From: Penium margaritaceum
Taxonomy: Eukaryota; Streptophyta; Zygnematophyceae; Desmidiales; Peniaceae
DNA: 37,268 nucleotides
NCBI GenBank assembly: GCA_023375785.1
Contig: SZWC01000102.1
Span: 275,095-312,362, forward strand
Direction of reading: 5' to 3'
Under the pieces are notes generated by a model. It was not told the DNA's origin. It saw only the letters and a list, made by a program, of their open reading frames with translations, and did no database searches. This document shows, piece after piece, positions 1 through 8,281 of this stretch; position 1 is the first letter of the stretch; each line of letters begins with the position of its first letter. The translations under genes were made by a program, and so were the position numbers.

Positions 1-624
1 AATGAACAACAATGGGAGACCCCTCCAAGTTCTAGGCCCCCCCCAGCTCTGTAGAGCTTGTTACTCAGTTCAACAGCCAATCAGAAAATAGCTCAGTTCA
101 GGCTGGCAGGTTTTCTCGGTGAGGCCTGCCAGACAGCCGACAGCCCAAAACCCGGGCGTCGTCCGTTTTGCCTGAAAACTGGACCATACCATAATACCGC
201 CGCTGCGAACGCAGCCGTGCGGTCAGAATCTGCTAGAAAAATAGTAGCGATGAGTTATGGCAGCCTAAACCCACATAATGCCCACAATGGTTTGTGCTAC
301 CGAACAGGGCCATGCAACATGCAACTGGGACCCTAGGCAGTGCATGACGACACAGACGCAATAGGACGCGCTGGACGCATGCAAGCAGCAAATGCGGTGT
401 CAATGACCGCCGGCAGCACGACCGCCGAGGAGGCCTGCCGATGGAGCTGAGCGCGTCGCCTGAGAGAGGAGGCTCCAGCGAACTGCGAGAAGGCCTCAGC
501 GTGCGTCGGCTCCACCGGACGACACTCCATCAGCGTCGCGTCTCGCCGTCAGTCATCTGCACGCCGATGTACACAAGCCGGGAGGACACAACAGAGCACA
601 ATGAGAGATGTGCAAAAACCAACA
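1..624 (-). repeat. Inverted LTR copy (same family as LTR at 12645)
   Basis: The reverse complement of this segment aligns end to end with 12645 to about 13256. It begins (at 624, minus strand) with TGTTGGTTTTTGCACATCTC and keeps the landmarks GTGCAGATGACTGACGG, the TATA-like stretch and CCCGGGTTTTGGG. The sequence right of 624 is not a purine tract, so 624 looks like the outer edge of a 5' LTR or a solo LTR. A parent element, if present, would lie left of the window; about 56 bp of the LTR is cut off by the window edge. Identity to the other copy is roughly 80% by eye. Confidence 0.8.
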
Positions 625-1091
625 AGCTTCTGCACGGTCACCATAGTGGCCTGTCAAACCATAAACTTGAAGCTCATTGGTGGAAGATTGGAGGGTCGTC
701 AGTTTGCTGATGGCATGTTTTCATTGCAGATGAATTTGTGTGGTTATGGTTAGCCCTTGCCTACCTTGTTCAACCGGTAGGGTCATTTTCTAATGTATCG
801 TTAATCTTTTCCATGTGTTGGAGGAGGTTGGCGGGCGTTCAAGATCGGTCCATACGTACTCCAATCTTTAAGAGTTGAATGTAAATAGAGAATCTCATGT
901 TTAAAAGATATTGCTCCCTTTTTCACGCCATGAAGAGAAAGAAATCGGGGTTGGAATGACCACTGATGATGCCTCCTCATCTTGTACTCATGATGATATC
1001 CGCAAGAAGCATTTGTTACGTTCTAGACGTACAAAGAGTCCCTAATCTTTCCGAGTGGGCATTTCTGTCATTACACAAGTAGCCCACCATG
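625..1091. other. Unassigned, less GC-rich spacer
   Basis: No recognisable gene. Base composition is more balanced than in the flanking elements. A pyrimidine-rich stretch ending TTTTCATTGCAG near 729 resembles a 3' splice site, but no exon could be supported around it. It may be an old piece of host DNA or a diverged LTR upstream flank. Confidence 0.3.
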
Positions 1092-1601
1092 TGTTGGATT
1101 CACGTCATCATCATACGGTGACCTCTGGCCTTGTTGCACACTCACAACACTGGTGCAGGTGACTGACCAGAGAGAGACGACTTCGCCGGGTGGTTTGTCG
1201 TAACCAGATTCTTAGAAGACGAGCCATGGCGTGGCTCAATGAGAGCTTGCCAACCTCACATGCATGTCTCACCTGCATTCATGCACGATGGGCCGTGAGA
1301 ATACCCGGGTTCGCCCTCTATCCAGATATCTGCTTGGCCAGTGACCTACATTCTGTTAGGAAATTCTCTTGTGGGCAGGTGGGGTCGAATCACCCAAGTT
1401 TGAGGGTGGCAAGCGAGATCGAGCTCGCTGCTCGCTCGCTCGCTCTCCCCTCCCCGTAACAGCTCTGTGGCTCGTGACTTGTCTTACTCGATCCGTTTCT
1501 TTGACTCTCACAAATCCGCACTAATCCATGGCGCATTGCCCACTGTTGCGTGCCACGTGTCATGCTCTTGCCTCAGTCTACTCTCTAGCCTAGACTATCC
1601 A
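1092..1601 (+). repeat. Candidate 5' LTR of Copia1
   Basis: It starts TGTTGGAT and ends CTATCCA, followed by one base and then a primer-binding site, which is the usual layout of a copia 5' LTR. A short TCGC microsatellite lies at about 1426-1448. The right end is well placed by the PBS; the left end is a guess from the TGTTGG start. No second copy is present in the window. Confidence 0.35.
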
Positions 1602-1602
1602 C

Positions 1603-1620
1603 TGGTATCAGAGCAACGTG
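1603..1620 (+). other. Primer-binding site (initiator tRNA-Met type)
   Basis: TGGTATCAGAGC followed by AACGTG, one base after the LTR end. TGGTATCAGAGC is the classical minus-strand primer-binding site of plant copia elements, complementary to the 3' end of initiator tRNA-Met. Confidence 0.85.
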
Positions 1621-1621
1621 C

Positions 1622-2190
1622 GTGAAAGCCGGACGGCGGATCGATCTACCGTCCACGCATACTGGGCCAAACTCGCGGATGCCACTCTTGGCGGCGTCGG
1701 CTCACCCCTCATTCCCCAGCTGCACTAGGGGAGGCACACTCGCCCCACTTGTCCTGTGGCAGTTCCTCTCCTTGCTGCTCTCGGCAGTAGACTTTCATGC
1801 CCAGTCTCAACCACGGTCTTGCCTATCTTGGCGACGACCCCGGCGGGCGGCATCCACCCGTCCCGTCCTTACCTCCCTCTCTCATCTTCACCTCTCTCTC
1901 CCCTCTACGTCCGCCTCCTCTTCATCGACCGAGGACAGGGACGTCGCCTCTCTTGGCGACGATCCCCTTGTGGCGGAAGTTCCGTTTGAGGGGAACATTC
2001 CCTCATCCGCCGCCCCCCTCTACGTGCCACCCACCACTCTGGTAGGAGCCGCACCTGCAGTAGGCGGGAATCTCCCGCCTCAGTGCGTCTCTCGCACTAC
2101 GCTACGGCCGGCGGCCACTACGCCGCTCACCGCAGCACCGCCCACAACAGCAGCCGCAGCACCTCCCACGCCGCATTCTCTTCCGCACCT

Positions 2191-2227
<37 letters not shown>
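1622..2227 (+). CDS. Leader-region ORF, Ser/Pro/Ala-rich, unrecognised
   Basis: An open frame of 201 codons begins two bases after the primer-binding site and runs into a polyglutamine tract coded by CAG repeats. Composition is Ser, Pro, Leu and Ala with no recognisable domain. It may be a chance opening of a GC-rich leader, since copia leaders normally carry no protein. It does not look like gag, which lies 2 kb further on. Low confidence that it is or was translated. Confidence 0.15.
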
Positions 2228-2285
2228 CAGTAGTAGCAGCAGCAGCAGCAGCAGTAGCAGCACGGCAGCAGCAGCAGCACCTGCA
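2193..2285 (+). repeat. Interrupted CAG/GTA trinucleotide repeat
   Basis: CAG units interrupted by TAG units run for about 90 bases. Depending on frame this codes for polyGln, polyAla or polySer, and for polyCys/polyLeu on the other strand, which explains the many overlapping short reading frames here. It is the first of several such tracts in the window. Confidence 0.9.
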
Positions 2286-2404
2286 CCACAGCAGCCGCAC
2301 AAGCAGCGTGACGTCAGTAGCAAGCAACGTGACGCGCAGCTGCGCTCCCAGCCTCTCTTGGTGCACGACCAGCAGCCTTGTAGCAGTCTCCGCACCACCG
2401 TCTG

Positions 2405-3181
2405 GTGGTGGCCGCCGTCACGCTGGCGCACTGGGAGGATCTCGGTGGCTACTCAGGGGAGAGCTCGGCGCGGCAACGCCACATCCACCGTGACGCCGCC
2501 TCCGTCGAGACAACCTCACCATCACAGCCAGGGCGGCCCTCCATACCGGTAAGCTCTCCTCTTTCCCATTCTCCTGGGGGGGTTGAGCACCCGCACATTA
2601 GCACTGGGGTGGACGCCGCAGCTGCTCGCGTGTCCTCTGTCATAGGTCACGACGTTGTTACCGTGGCCACCAGGATTACGCACACGGCCTTCGCGGTAGT
2701 CGACGCTGCACCAGCAACCGTCGCCACACTTGCTGCCGCTGCCCGAGCTTCTCGCGCCTCCGCCTCGACCTCGGCAGGATGCGCTGCTGAGTCATACACC
2801 AAAGCCGCCGTTGTCGCCGGTCCGGTGGCTGCCGCAGCTACAGATATCTTTACTCAGGTTGCTGCAGCCGCCTCTGCTATTGCTTCTACGACTGCCTCGG
2901 CTGCATCTGCCGTGTCTGCGGCCGCTTCCTCCATTCGTACCTCCACCTCCGGTGCTGTTGCAACTACCTCATCTACTCCTTCGACCGTCACCAGCGTCGT
3001 CACATCGGCCATCTCCATCGTTGCAGCCTTCACCACTCTTGGAGCCATCCTCACCACCGAAGCGCTTGCTCTGGTGATCCCCATCACATGCACTGTCTCC
3101 GTTGTCTCAGTTGCAGTCGTTGCTTCTGTTCCACCACTCCTTGCCTTATTGCGCGCGCCTCCACCTCCTTCTGCTTTTTGA
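2405..3181 (+). CDS. 258-codon Ala/Ser/Thr/Val-rich ORF in the Copia1 leader
   Basis: One uninterrupted frame of 258 codons sits between the primer-binding site and gag. From residue 70 on it is almost only Ala, Ser, Thr and Val. The last 60 residues are hydrophobic (Ile/Val/Ala/Leu) and end in a short proline run, so one or two membrane-like segments can be drawn. No family is recognised. Against coding status: the composition is low-complexity, the opposite frames are also open, and copia elements usually have no gene here. For it: an uninterrupted frame of this length in an element whose real genes are full of stops. It could be an unusual leader protein or simply the product of third-base periodicity in the repeat-derived leader. 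Confidence 0.25.
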   Translation: MVAAVTLAHWEDLGGYSGESSARQRHIHRDAASVETTSPSQPGRPSIPVSSPLSHSPGGVEHPHISTGVDAAAARVSSVIGHDVVTVATRITHTAFAVVDAAPATVATLAAAARASRASASTSAGCAAESYTKAAVVAGPVAAAATDIFTQVAAAASAIASTTASAASAVSAAASSIRTSTSGAVATTSSTPSTVTSVVTSAISIVAAFTTLGAILTTEALALVIPITCTVSVVSVAVVASVPPLLALLRAPPPPSAF

Positions 3182-3359
3182 GGGTCCTCGGCTGTTGCTC
3201 TGTCTCCTTGCCTCCTTTCCTCTCTTGTGGGATCTTCTTGCTTGTCTGATTGGGGTCGGGCTGTCCTGCAACACACATTCCTCGTGCCTTGGGCACGTCC
3301 AGTTTTCCCACGCCCACTGGGGCAGGGGAAACTCTGCCGAAATCTGTCCGGCAGGACCT

Positions 3360-3565
3360 CAGCCAGCTGTAGCAGCAGTAGAAGTGAGCAGCAGCCGGTA
3401 GCCACTAGCAGCTGTTGCTGCTCGCAACGTGCAGTTCGCCACGAGCGGCGGGCTGCAAGTAGTGAGCCCGCTACTCGCTGCGAGCAGCGGACTACTGGCA
3501 GCGAGTGACGAGCTCGTTGCTCGCAGCCCGTTGCCCAAAACGAGCAGCGAAGCTCGCTGTGCCAG
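3360..3565. repeat. CAG/CTG-rich segment dense in small inverted repeats
   Basis: Motifs such as GCAGC, GCTCGC and GCGAGC recur on both strands within 200 bases (for example GAGCTCGTTGCTCGC and GAGCAGCGAAGCTCGC). The RNA would fold into many short hairpins. No coding function is seen. It continues into the RYA tract downstream. Confidence 0.55.
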
Positions 3566-3616
3566 ACCAAAAGGAAAGAAAGGGAGACAAAAAATTCCCC
3601 CACCCCAACCGCAGCT

Positions 3617-3950
3617 CCTATAGCGGCTACAGCAACCACAGCAGCCACATCAGCATGCAATAGCAGCGGCAGCAACAGTAGCAGCAGCAACAGCAGCAGA
3701 AGTAGTGGTAGCAGCTACAACAACAGTAGCAGCGGCAATAGTAGTTACTGCCATCGTAGCCATAGTAGCACCAGCAGTAGCTACAACAGTAGTTACAGTA
3801 GCAGCAACAGCAGCAGCAGTTACTGCTGCCACAGCAGTCGCAACGGCAGTAGCAGTAGTTGCAACAGCAGCTGCAACAGTAGTAGCAGCAGCAACAGCAG
3901 CGACAAGTAGCGGTAGTGGTAGCAACAGTAGCAGCAGCGGTCCCAACAAT
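3617..3950 (+). repeat. Degenerate RYA trinucleotide tract (GCA/GTA/ACA)
   Basis: For over 300 bases nearly every triplet reads GCA, GTA, ACA or ATA: purine, pyrimidine, A. Read in phase it gives an Ala/Val/Thr polymer; other phases give Gln/Ser/Asn or, on the reverse strand, Cys/Tyr/Leu. Phase is held while the first two bases drift, so it is not a plain microsatellite. A shorter tract follows at about 4255-4310. Confidence 0.85.
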
Positions 3951-4320
3951 GGTCGCTGCTGACGTCAGCATCCACCCGCTGACATCACTACTGATGTCAT
4001 CAACAAAAAGGGGAGAAGGTGGGGAAAAACCTCCATAGTAGTAGCAGCACATAACGCGGCAGCTGTTGCTGACACTAGTCATCCTAGGCTGACGTCACCG
4101 CTGACATCAGCAGCACAAAATAAAGAAAACAAAACAAAACCAAGAGAGGAAGCACCACCATGGCTAATAGCCCCAGTGGGGAAGGGTCCTCCTCCGTTTT
4201 GGGGACCCCCAGTGTGGGTACCCCCTCCTTTCTTGCAGCAGCTGCAAAAGCTACGGTAGGAGCAGCAGCAGCAGTAGGAATAATAACAGCAGCAGTAACA
4301 GTAGCCAACAAGCATCATCG
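3951..4320. other. Leader segment without a gene, includes second short RYA tract
   Basis: It contains repeated TGACGTCA-like and GCTGAC sequences (3960-4110), an A-rich stretch at 4115-4145 and an RYA tract at about 4255-4310. No open frame with a recognisable product. It sits just upstream of gag. Confidence 0.4.
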
Positions 4321-5400
4321 CCAACACTCCTGATCCCCTGGCTGTAATTCAGCAACAACTTGCCGCCTTGACGCAACAGCTTGCAGCACTACAACCCTTG
4401 GCCTCACAGACTCCCTCTAGTGTCCCGTCGCCATTCATTCCTCCTAGGCACGGTAGCCCCATTGTGTCCACTGCCACGTAGTACCTGGGGCAGCTGCAGA
4501 ATCAACATCAGCAGTAGACAATGACCTCCGTCCTTGGCCCCACTCTGGGTGTCGGCCACAGGCAAAAAGACTTTGAGACACCGCCCCCGCCGCTTCCGGC
4601 CGGCAAGCAGTTCTGGAGCTAGGAGCTTAGCTTTCGGATCTAGGCGCAGGGTGAGGGCCTGTGGGCATACTACACCCTCCTGTACGAATCCACCTAAGCA
4701 ATCTAGCTGTACGACGCCGGTCGCACCGTACGTGCCCTAGTTCCCGTCGCTCCTCCGGCTTCCTGCCTGGCCTTAGAGTCCTTTCTCGGCGACTTCACCG
4801 CTGGCGGCACCCGAGACCCTGCAACCGCATGGCACATCCTCACTCGTCCCAATCGCCTCTCGAGTGAGGCTGAGACCAGCCGTGTGCTGCGGGAGTTCAA
4901 CTTCCTGCACATAGGGGAGTCCGAGACAGTCACCGCTTATTCGCAGCGGGCTGAGGACATCCTCCGATGCCTAGGAACCTTCGCTCCACCCCCCTTGGTC
5001 GCGCTCCTCACCATCAAGCGCGGTGCCAGCGACGCGTACGCAGACGTCTTTGTGTACTATTCCCAGGATCTCCTCTCCACCATGGCTGCCCAGGGCACCC
5101 TCATGCCTTGGGCATACAAGCTCTTCCTTAGGATTGAGGAAGCTCCTCTGGAGTCCCGCTTCAATCGCACAAAGGCCCTTGCCTCCCCTACCGTCGCTTT
5201 AGTGGCTGTCGCTTCCACCGCAACAGCTACCTCCATCATCTCCTCGTCGTCGGGGAAGAAGAAGAAACGAAGCAAGAAGGACAAGGGATAGTAGCAGCAG
5301 CTGCAACAACAGTAGTCGACTGGGTCTAGTGGCTGTAGCTTGGTCTGCCACAAATGTGGCCAGCCAGGGGACAGATGGTACACGTTCCCACTACCGACGG
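4321..5400 (+). pseudogene. gag: Copia1 gag (nucleocapsid/capsid) pseudogene
   Basis: Gag forms the virus-like particle and packages element RNA. A Gln/Leu-rich coiled-coil-like start (about 4345-4410) leads into a capsid-like region that is open only at 4884-5291 (135 codons, with the LREFNFLHIGES and VTAYSQRAEDIL segments typical of copia gag), ending in a Lys-rich tail. Upstream the frame carries several TAG/TAA codons (for example at about 4479, 4515 and 4620). After the TAG at 5289, a degenerate CCHC zinc knuckle reads CHKCGQPGDRW at 5346-5378, with Asp where the zinc-binding His should be and no final Cys. The protein is therefore broken at least five times and its RNA-binding knuckle is damaged. 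The copia gag assignment rests on these motifs and on position before protease. Confidence 0.7.
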
Positions 5401-5770
5401 ACGAGGCGCACGTCATTACCACCATGCGTCGCTAGTAGGAGCACCATCTCGCCTCTGCCACCATCACTGTCGCCGCCTCTGACGCATCAACCCCATCCAG
5501 CAGCTCCACTCCTCTGACCACGACACTGGTCCTGCAGACGTCAGCTCCACAGTAGTATCATGCGAAGCCATCGGCACCTCCGTTCCCTTCACCGAGGCAG
5601 TCCTCCTTCTATCCGGGCTCAGGCGCCATCACTCCACACTCAGTCTACACACCCGGGCCGTCCACGCATGAGCGTCAGCTGGAGCAGTTCATTGCGCTTC
5701 AGTTTGGCCTGCCTCGTCCTCCCCCCCCCCCCGGGGAATTGCGAGTTGCGTCACCTCCTACTCGTCCCCC

Positions 5771-6082
5771 TTGCCCTACATGACTGATATTGAGCTGCGG
5801 TCGTGTCCTGCCTCCTTGTCTGTCCCGCCGCCTTCTGTGATCTCCTCTAACCCCTTCCGTGACGACGTCGTGTGGCTTGATGACTGGTACTCTCGTTTCG
5901 CGCCCCCTTCCACCGCGTCCGCATCTCTTGCTTGCTGCCATGTGACTGTTAGCGATCTGGTGACTCCGGTCCAGACACCGGCCGAGACCTGGATCATCGA
6001 CCTCGGGGCCACGCATCACATGATGGCCTCTCGCGAGGCCTTCAGTCTGTTTGGTCCTCTTGGCGATGTCTCAGGTGTTTAG
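5771..6082 (+). pseudogene. pol: Copia1 aspartic protease region
   Basis: The protease cuts the Gag-Pol polyprotein. The copia protease start W-I-I-D-x-G-A-T-H-H-M is visible at 5990-6022. The catalytic triplet D-(S/T)-G is D-L-G here (5999-6007), a substitution expected to cripple the enzyme. The frame stops at a TAG (6080-6082) and continues in the same frame with the rest of the protease and the integrase, so only a nonsense codon separates them. The stretch 5400-5770 between gag and this ORF is not clearly coding. Confidence 0.7.
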
Positions 6083-6097
6083 ATAGGTTTCGGCCAG

Positions 6098-7350
6098 GTG
6101 TTACCTGTCCGCGGGGTCGATGTTGTTCATTTCCGTGGTCCTACCGGTGATGTCTTCCTAACTGATGTCCTTTTCGTCCCCGTTCTTGAGCTCAACCTCC
6201 TGTCCGTTACTACACTTGACCGCATGAGCATGGATGTTGTGCACTCTCATGGTATCGGCACTGTGTCGTTGCGTCCCTCCAGTCTTGTCATTCTTCACGC
6301 CACTGCCCGTGGTAACCTGTGGCACATCCCTCGTCTGTCCTCCTCTCTGCACGTCCCCTCCCCGTCGGTCACCATAGGCCATGTGTTTGTCACCAGCATG
6401 CTCTCTCCGCAGCACAGCCGTCTCTTGCACCGCCACCTTTGCCATGTCCATTATACTGCCGTCGACAGCATGCTTCGCACCCAGCCGGCCAAGGGCCTTG
6501 ACCCTGAGACTTTCCCATTGCCATGCCCCATGGAGTGTGTTGATTGCGCTCAGGGCAAGATGCACCGCTCCACATACCCCTTTTCCTCGTCCCGTGCATC
6601 CGTCCCTCTCAACCCGGTCCACTCCGATGTCATGGGTCCTCTCCCTATCGAGTTCGTCGGAGAGAATGGTCGCTATGTCCTCACCCTCACTGACGACTAC
6701 TCTCTCTACCACTGGGTCGTCTGCCTTCGGCAGAAGAGCAATTTCGCTCTGCCATTCAGGACTGGCTTGTCCTTGCGGAGCACAAATGTGGTGAATTTCT
6801 TCGCCGCTTTTGTTCCAATCGCGGTGGTGAGTATATGTGCAAGACCACGAATTTTCTCGCCTCCTGCGGTATCCACCACGAGACATCCGTGCCCTACACG
6901 CCCACCCAGAACAGCATCTCCGAGCAGTGGAACCGTACCATAGCAGACGCCGTCTACACAAAGCGGGTTGAGTCTGGCCTCTCCGATGGCTTCTACATTG
7001 AAGCCATGGCGTACATGACGAGGGTCTGGAACCGGATTCCTCACAGACCCCTTCCCCGCCAGTCCATGCCGTACCAGCACTGGTGTGATCAACGCGCCGA
7101 CCTCCTCCCTGCTTGCATCTGGGGCTGCGTAGCCATCGTGTGGATGCCCGCCCCGCAGCAGCGCGGCTAGCTCGTCCCCCGCGGGCGTCCTTGCACCTTT
7201 CTTGGTGTCTCTCGTCACTCCAAGGCTTGGCGCTTCTGGGATCCCTCCCGACACTGCATCGTCGAGTCCCGCGATGTCCTCTTCTTTGAGGAGCTGTTTC
7301 CGCGGGATATCATTCGCTCGGGCCCGTCAGTGTCCCTCCCGTTGCGTGGG
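6098..7350 (+). pseudogene. pol: Copia1 integrase pseudogene
   Basis: Integrase joins element cDNA to the chromosome. The HHCC pre-integrase zinc domain runs from about 6420 (LHRHLCHVH) to 6560 (CVDCAQGK). The catalytic core starts with HSDVMGP at 6621-6641 (first Asp). The frame shifts near 6745. The second catalytic Asp, normally in (S/T)D-x-GGE(Y/F), is Asn (CSNRGGEY, codon AAT at 6817-6819). The catalytic Glu remains in SISEQWNRT near 6922. A TAG at 7168-7170 interrupts the C-terminal part, which continues in frame with FLGVSRHSKAWRFWDP and ESRDVLFFEE, the usual copia integrase end. One frameshift, one nonsense codon and one lost catalytic residue make it inactive. Confidence 0.85.
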
Positions 7351-7424
7351 GGAGAGGTGAGTCCGTCCTCCGTCCTACCGCTTCCGGGTGGCACATCCCT
7401 GGGTCCCCCTGGGCCTGTCGTTCC

Positions 7425-7880
7425 ATTTGCGTCCGCCGGCCCCTCCGAGCCAGCAACCCCAGTCGCACCCACTGGCTCCTCCGGGCCGGCAGACCCAGTC
7501 GCACCTGCTGGCCCCTCCGGGCCGGCAGACCCAGTCACTCTCGCTAGCCCCTCTGGGCTGGCAAATCCAGTTGCGCCTGTTGGTCCCTCCGGGCCAACAC
7601 CCAGTCACACCCGCTGGACCCTCAGGGCCAGCAGCCACAGTCACGTCTGCTGGTCCCTCTGGGCTGGTCGCCCCAGTCGTGCCCGCTAGCCCCTCCGGGC
7701 CGGCAGCCTCAGTCGCACCCCTTGGCCCCTCCAGGCCAGCCGCCCCTGTCGCGCCCGCTGGCCCCTCCGGGCGGGCAGTCCCAATCGCGCCCGCTGGCCC
7801 TCTCGGGCTGAAGTTCCCAATCGCATCCGCTGGTCCCTTCGGGTCAGCAGCTCCGTCCGTCCCCGTTGGCCCGCGCTACA
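7425..7880 (+). repeat. Collagen-like Gly/Pro repeat between integrase and RT
   Basis: About eleven to twelve imperfect units of roughly 36-39 bases encode a 12-13-residue motif of the form PAGPSGPADPVA. The reading phase moves once near 7590 but the motif goes on, so the DNA repeat was amplified in register with codons. Copia polyproteins have a variable Pro/Ser-rich linker here; an expanded Gly-Pro array is unusual. Confidence 0.85.
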
Positions 7881-8281
7881 CACGTGGCCCAGGCGGCCGC
7901 CTCCGACCCATGCTGTCGAGGTATGGTTAATCGTGGGCTTTTTATACACAGCACATTTAGTGTAATAGGTACCTACTAGAAGGAAATTTCCATGAAGTTT
8001 TCTAGAGAGGTAGTCATATTCAGTTCACTTGGAAAGTTATGTATATGATACCTGTGCCTTGGGAATTCAATGTAATTACTTAGCTAAGGAAAAACGATAA
8101 TATGATATTCCCGTCGTGATGTATAGTAGACGTATATATGTCTTCATTTATTCTGATTGGTTACCTTTGTAAAGTGGGTGTTTACTTTCAGAACTGTAGG
8201 ATATAAAATATAAGAAGCTTCATAACGAGCGTACTTTTGTAACTTTTGTAGTATTTCTTCGTTGGTGGCATCTTCCCCCTT

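Noticed and set aside
729..760. Intron 3' splice site TTTTCATTGCAG
   Set aside because: No matching 5' site or coding exon could be supported; kept only as a remark on the spacer.
1603..1620. Fragment of a tRNA gene
   Set aside because: Only the short complement of a tRNA 3' end is present, placed next to an LTR, so it is a primer-binding site.
2080..2431. Minus-strand frames rich in Cys, Leu and Tyr over the CAG tract
   Set aside because: They are the antisense reading of a trinucleotide repeat, with no domain and no independent support.
3627..4082. Minus-strand 151-codon frame of almost only Cys/Tyr/Ser and its Ala/Val/Thr partner frames
   Set aside because: All phases of an RYA repeat stay open because the triplets cannot form stops in most frames; not evidence of a gene.
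7215..7644. Minus-strand Gly/Ala-rich frames over the collagen-like array
   Set aside because: Antisense of a Gly/Pro codon repeat; the plus strand continues the integrase frame.
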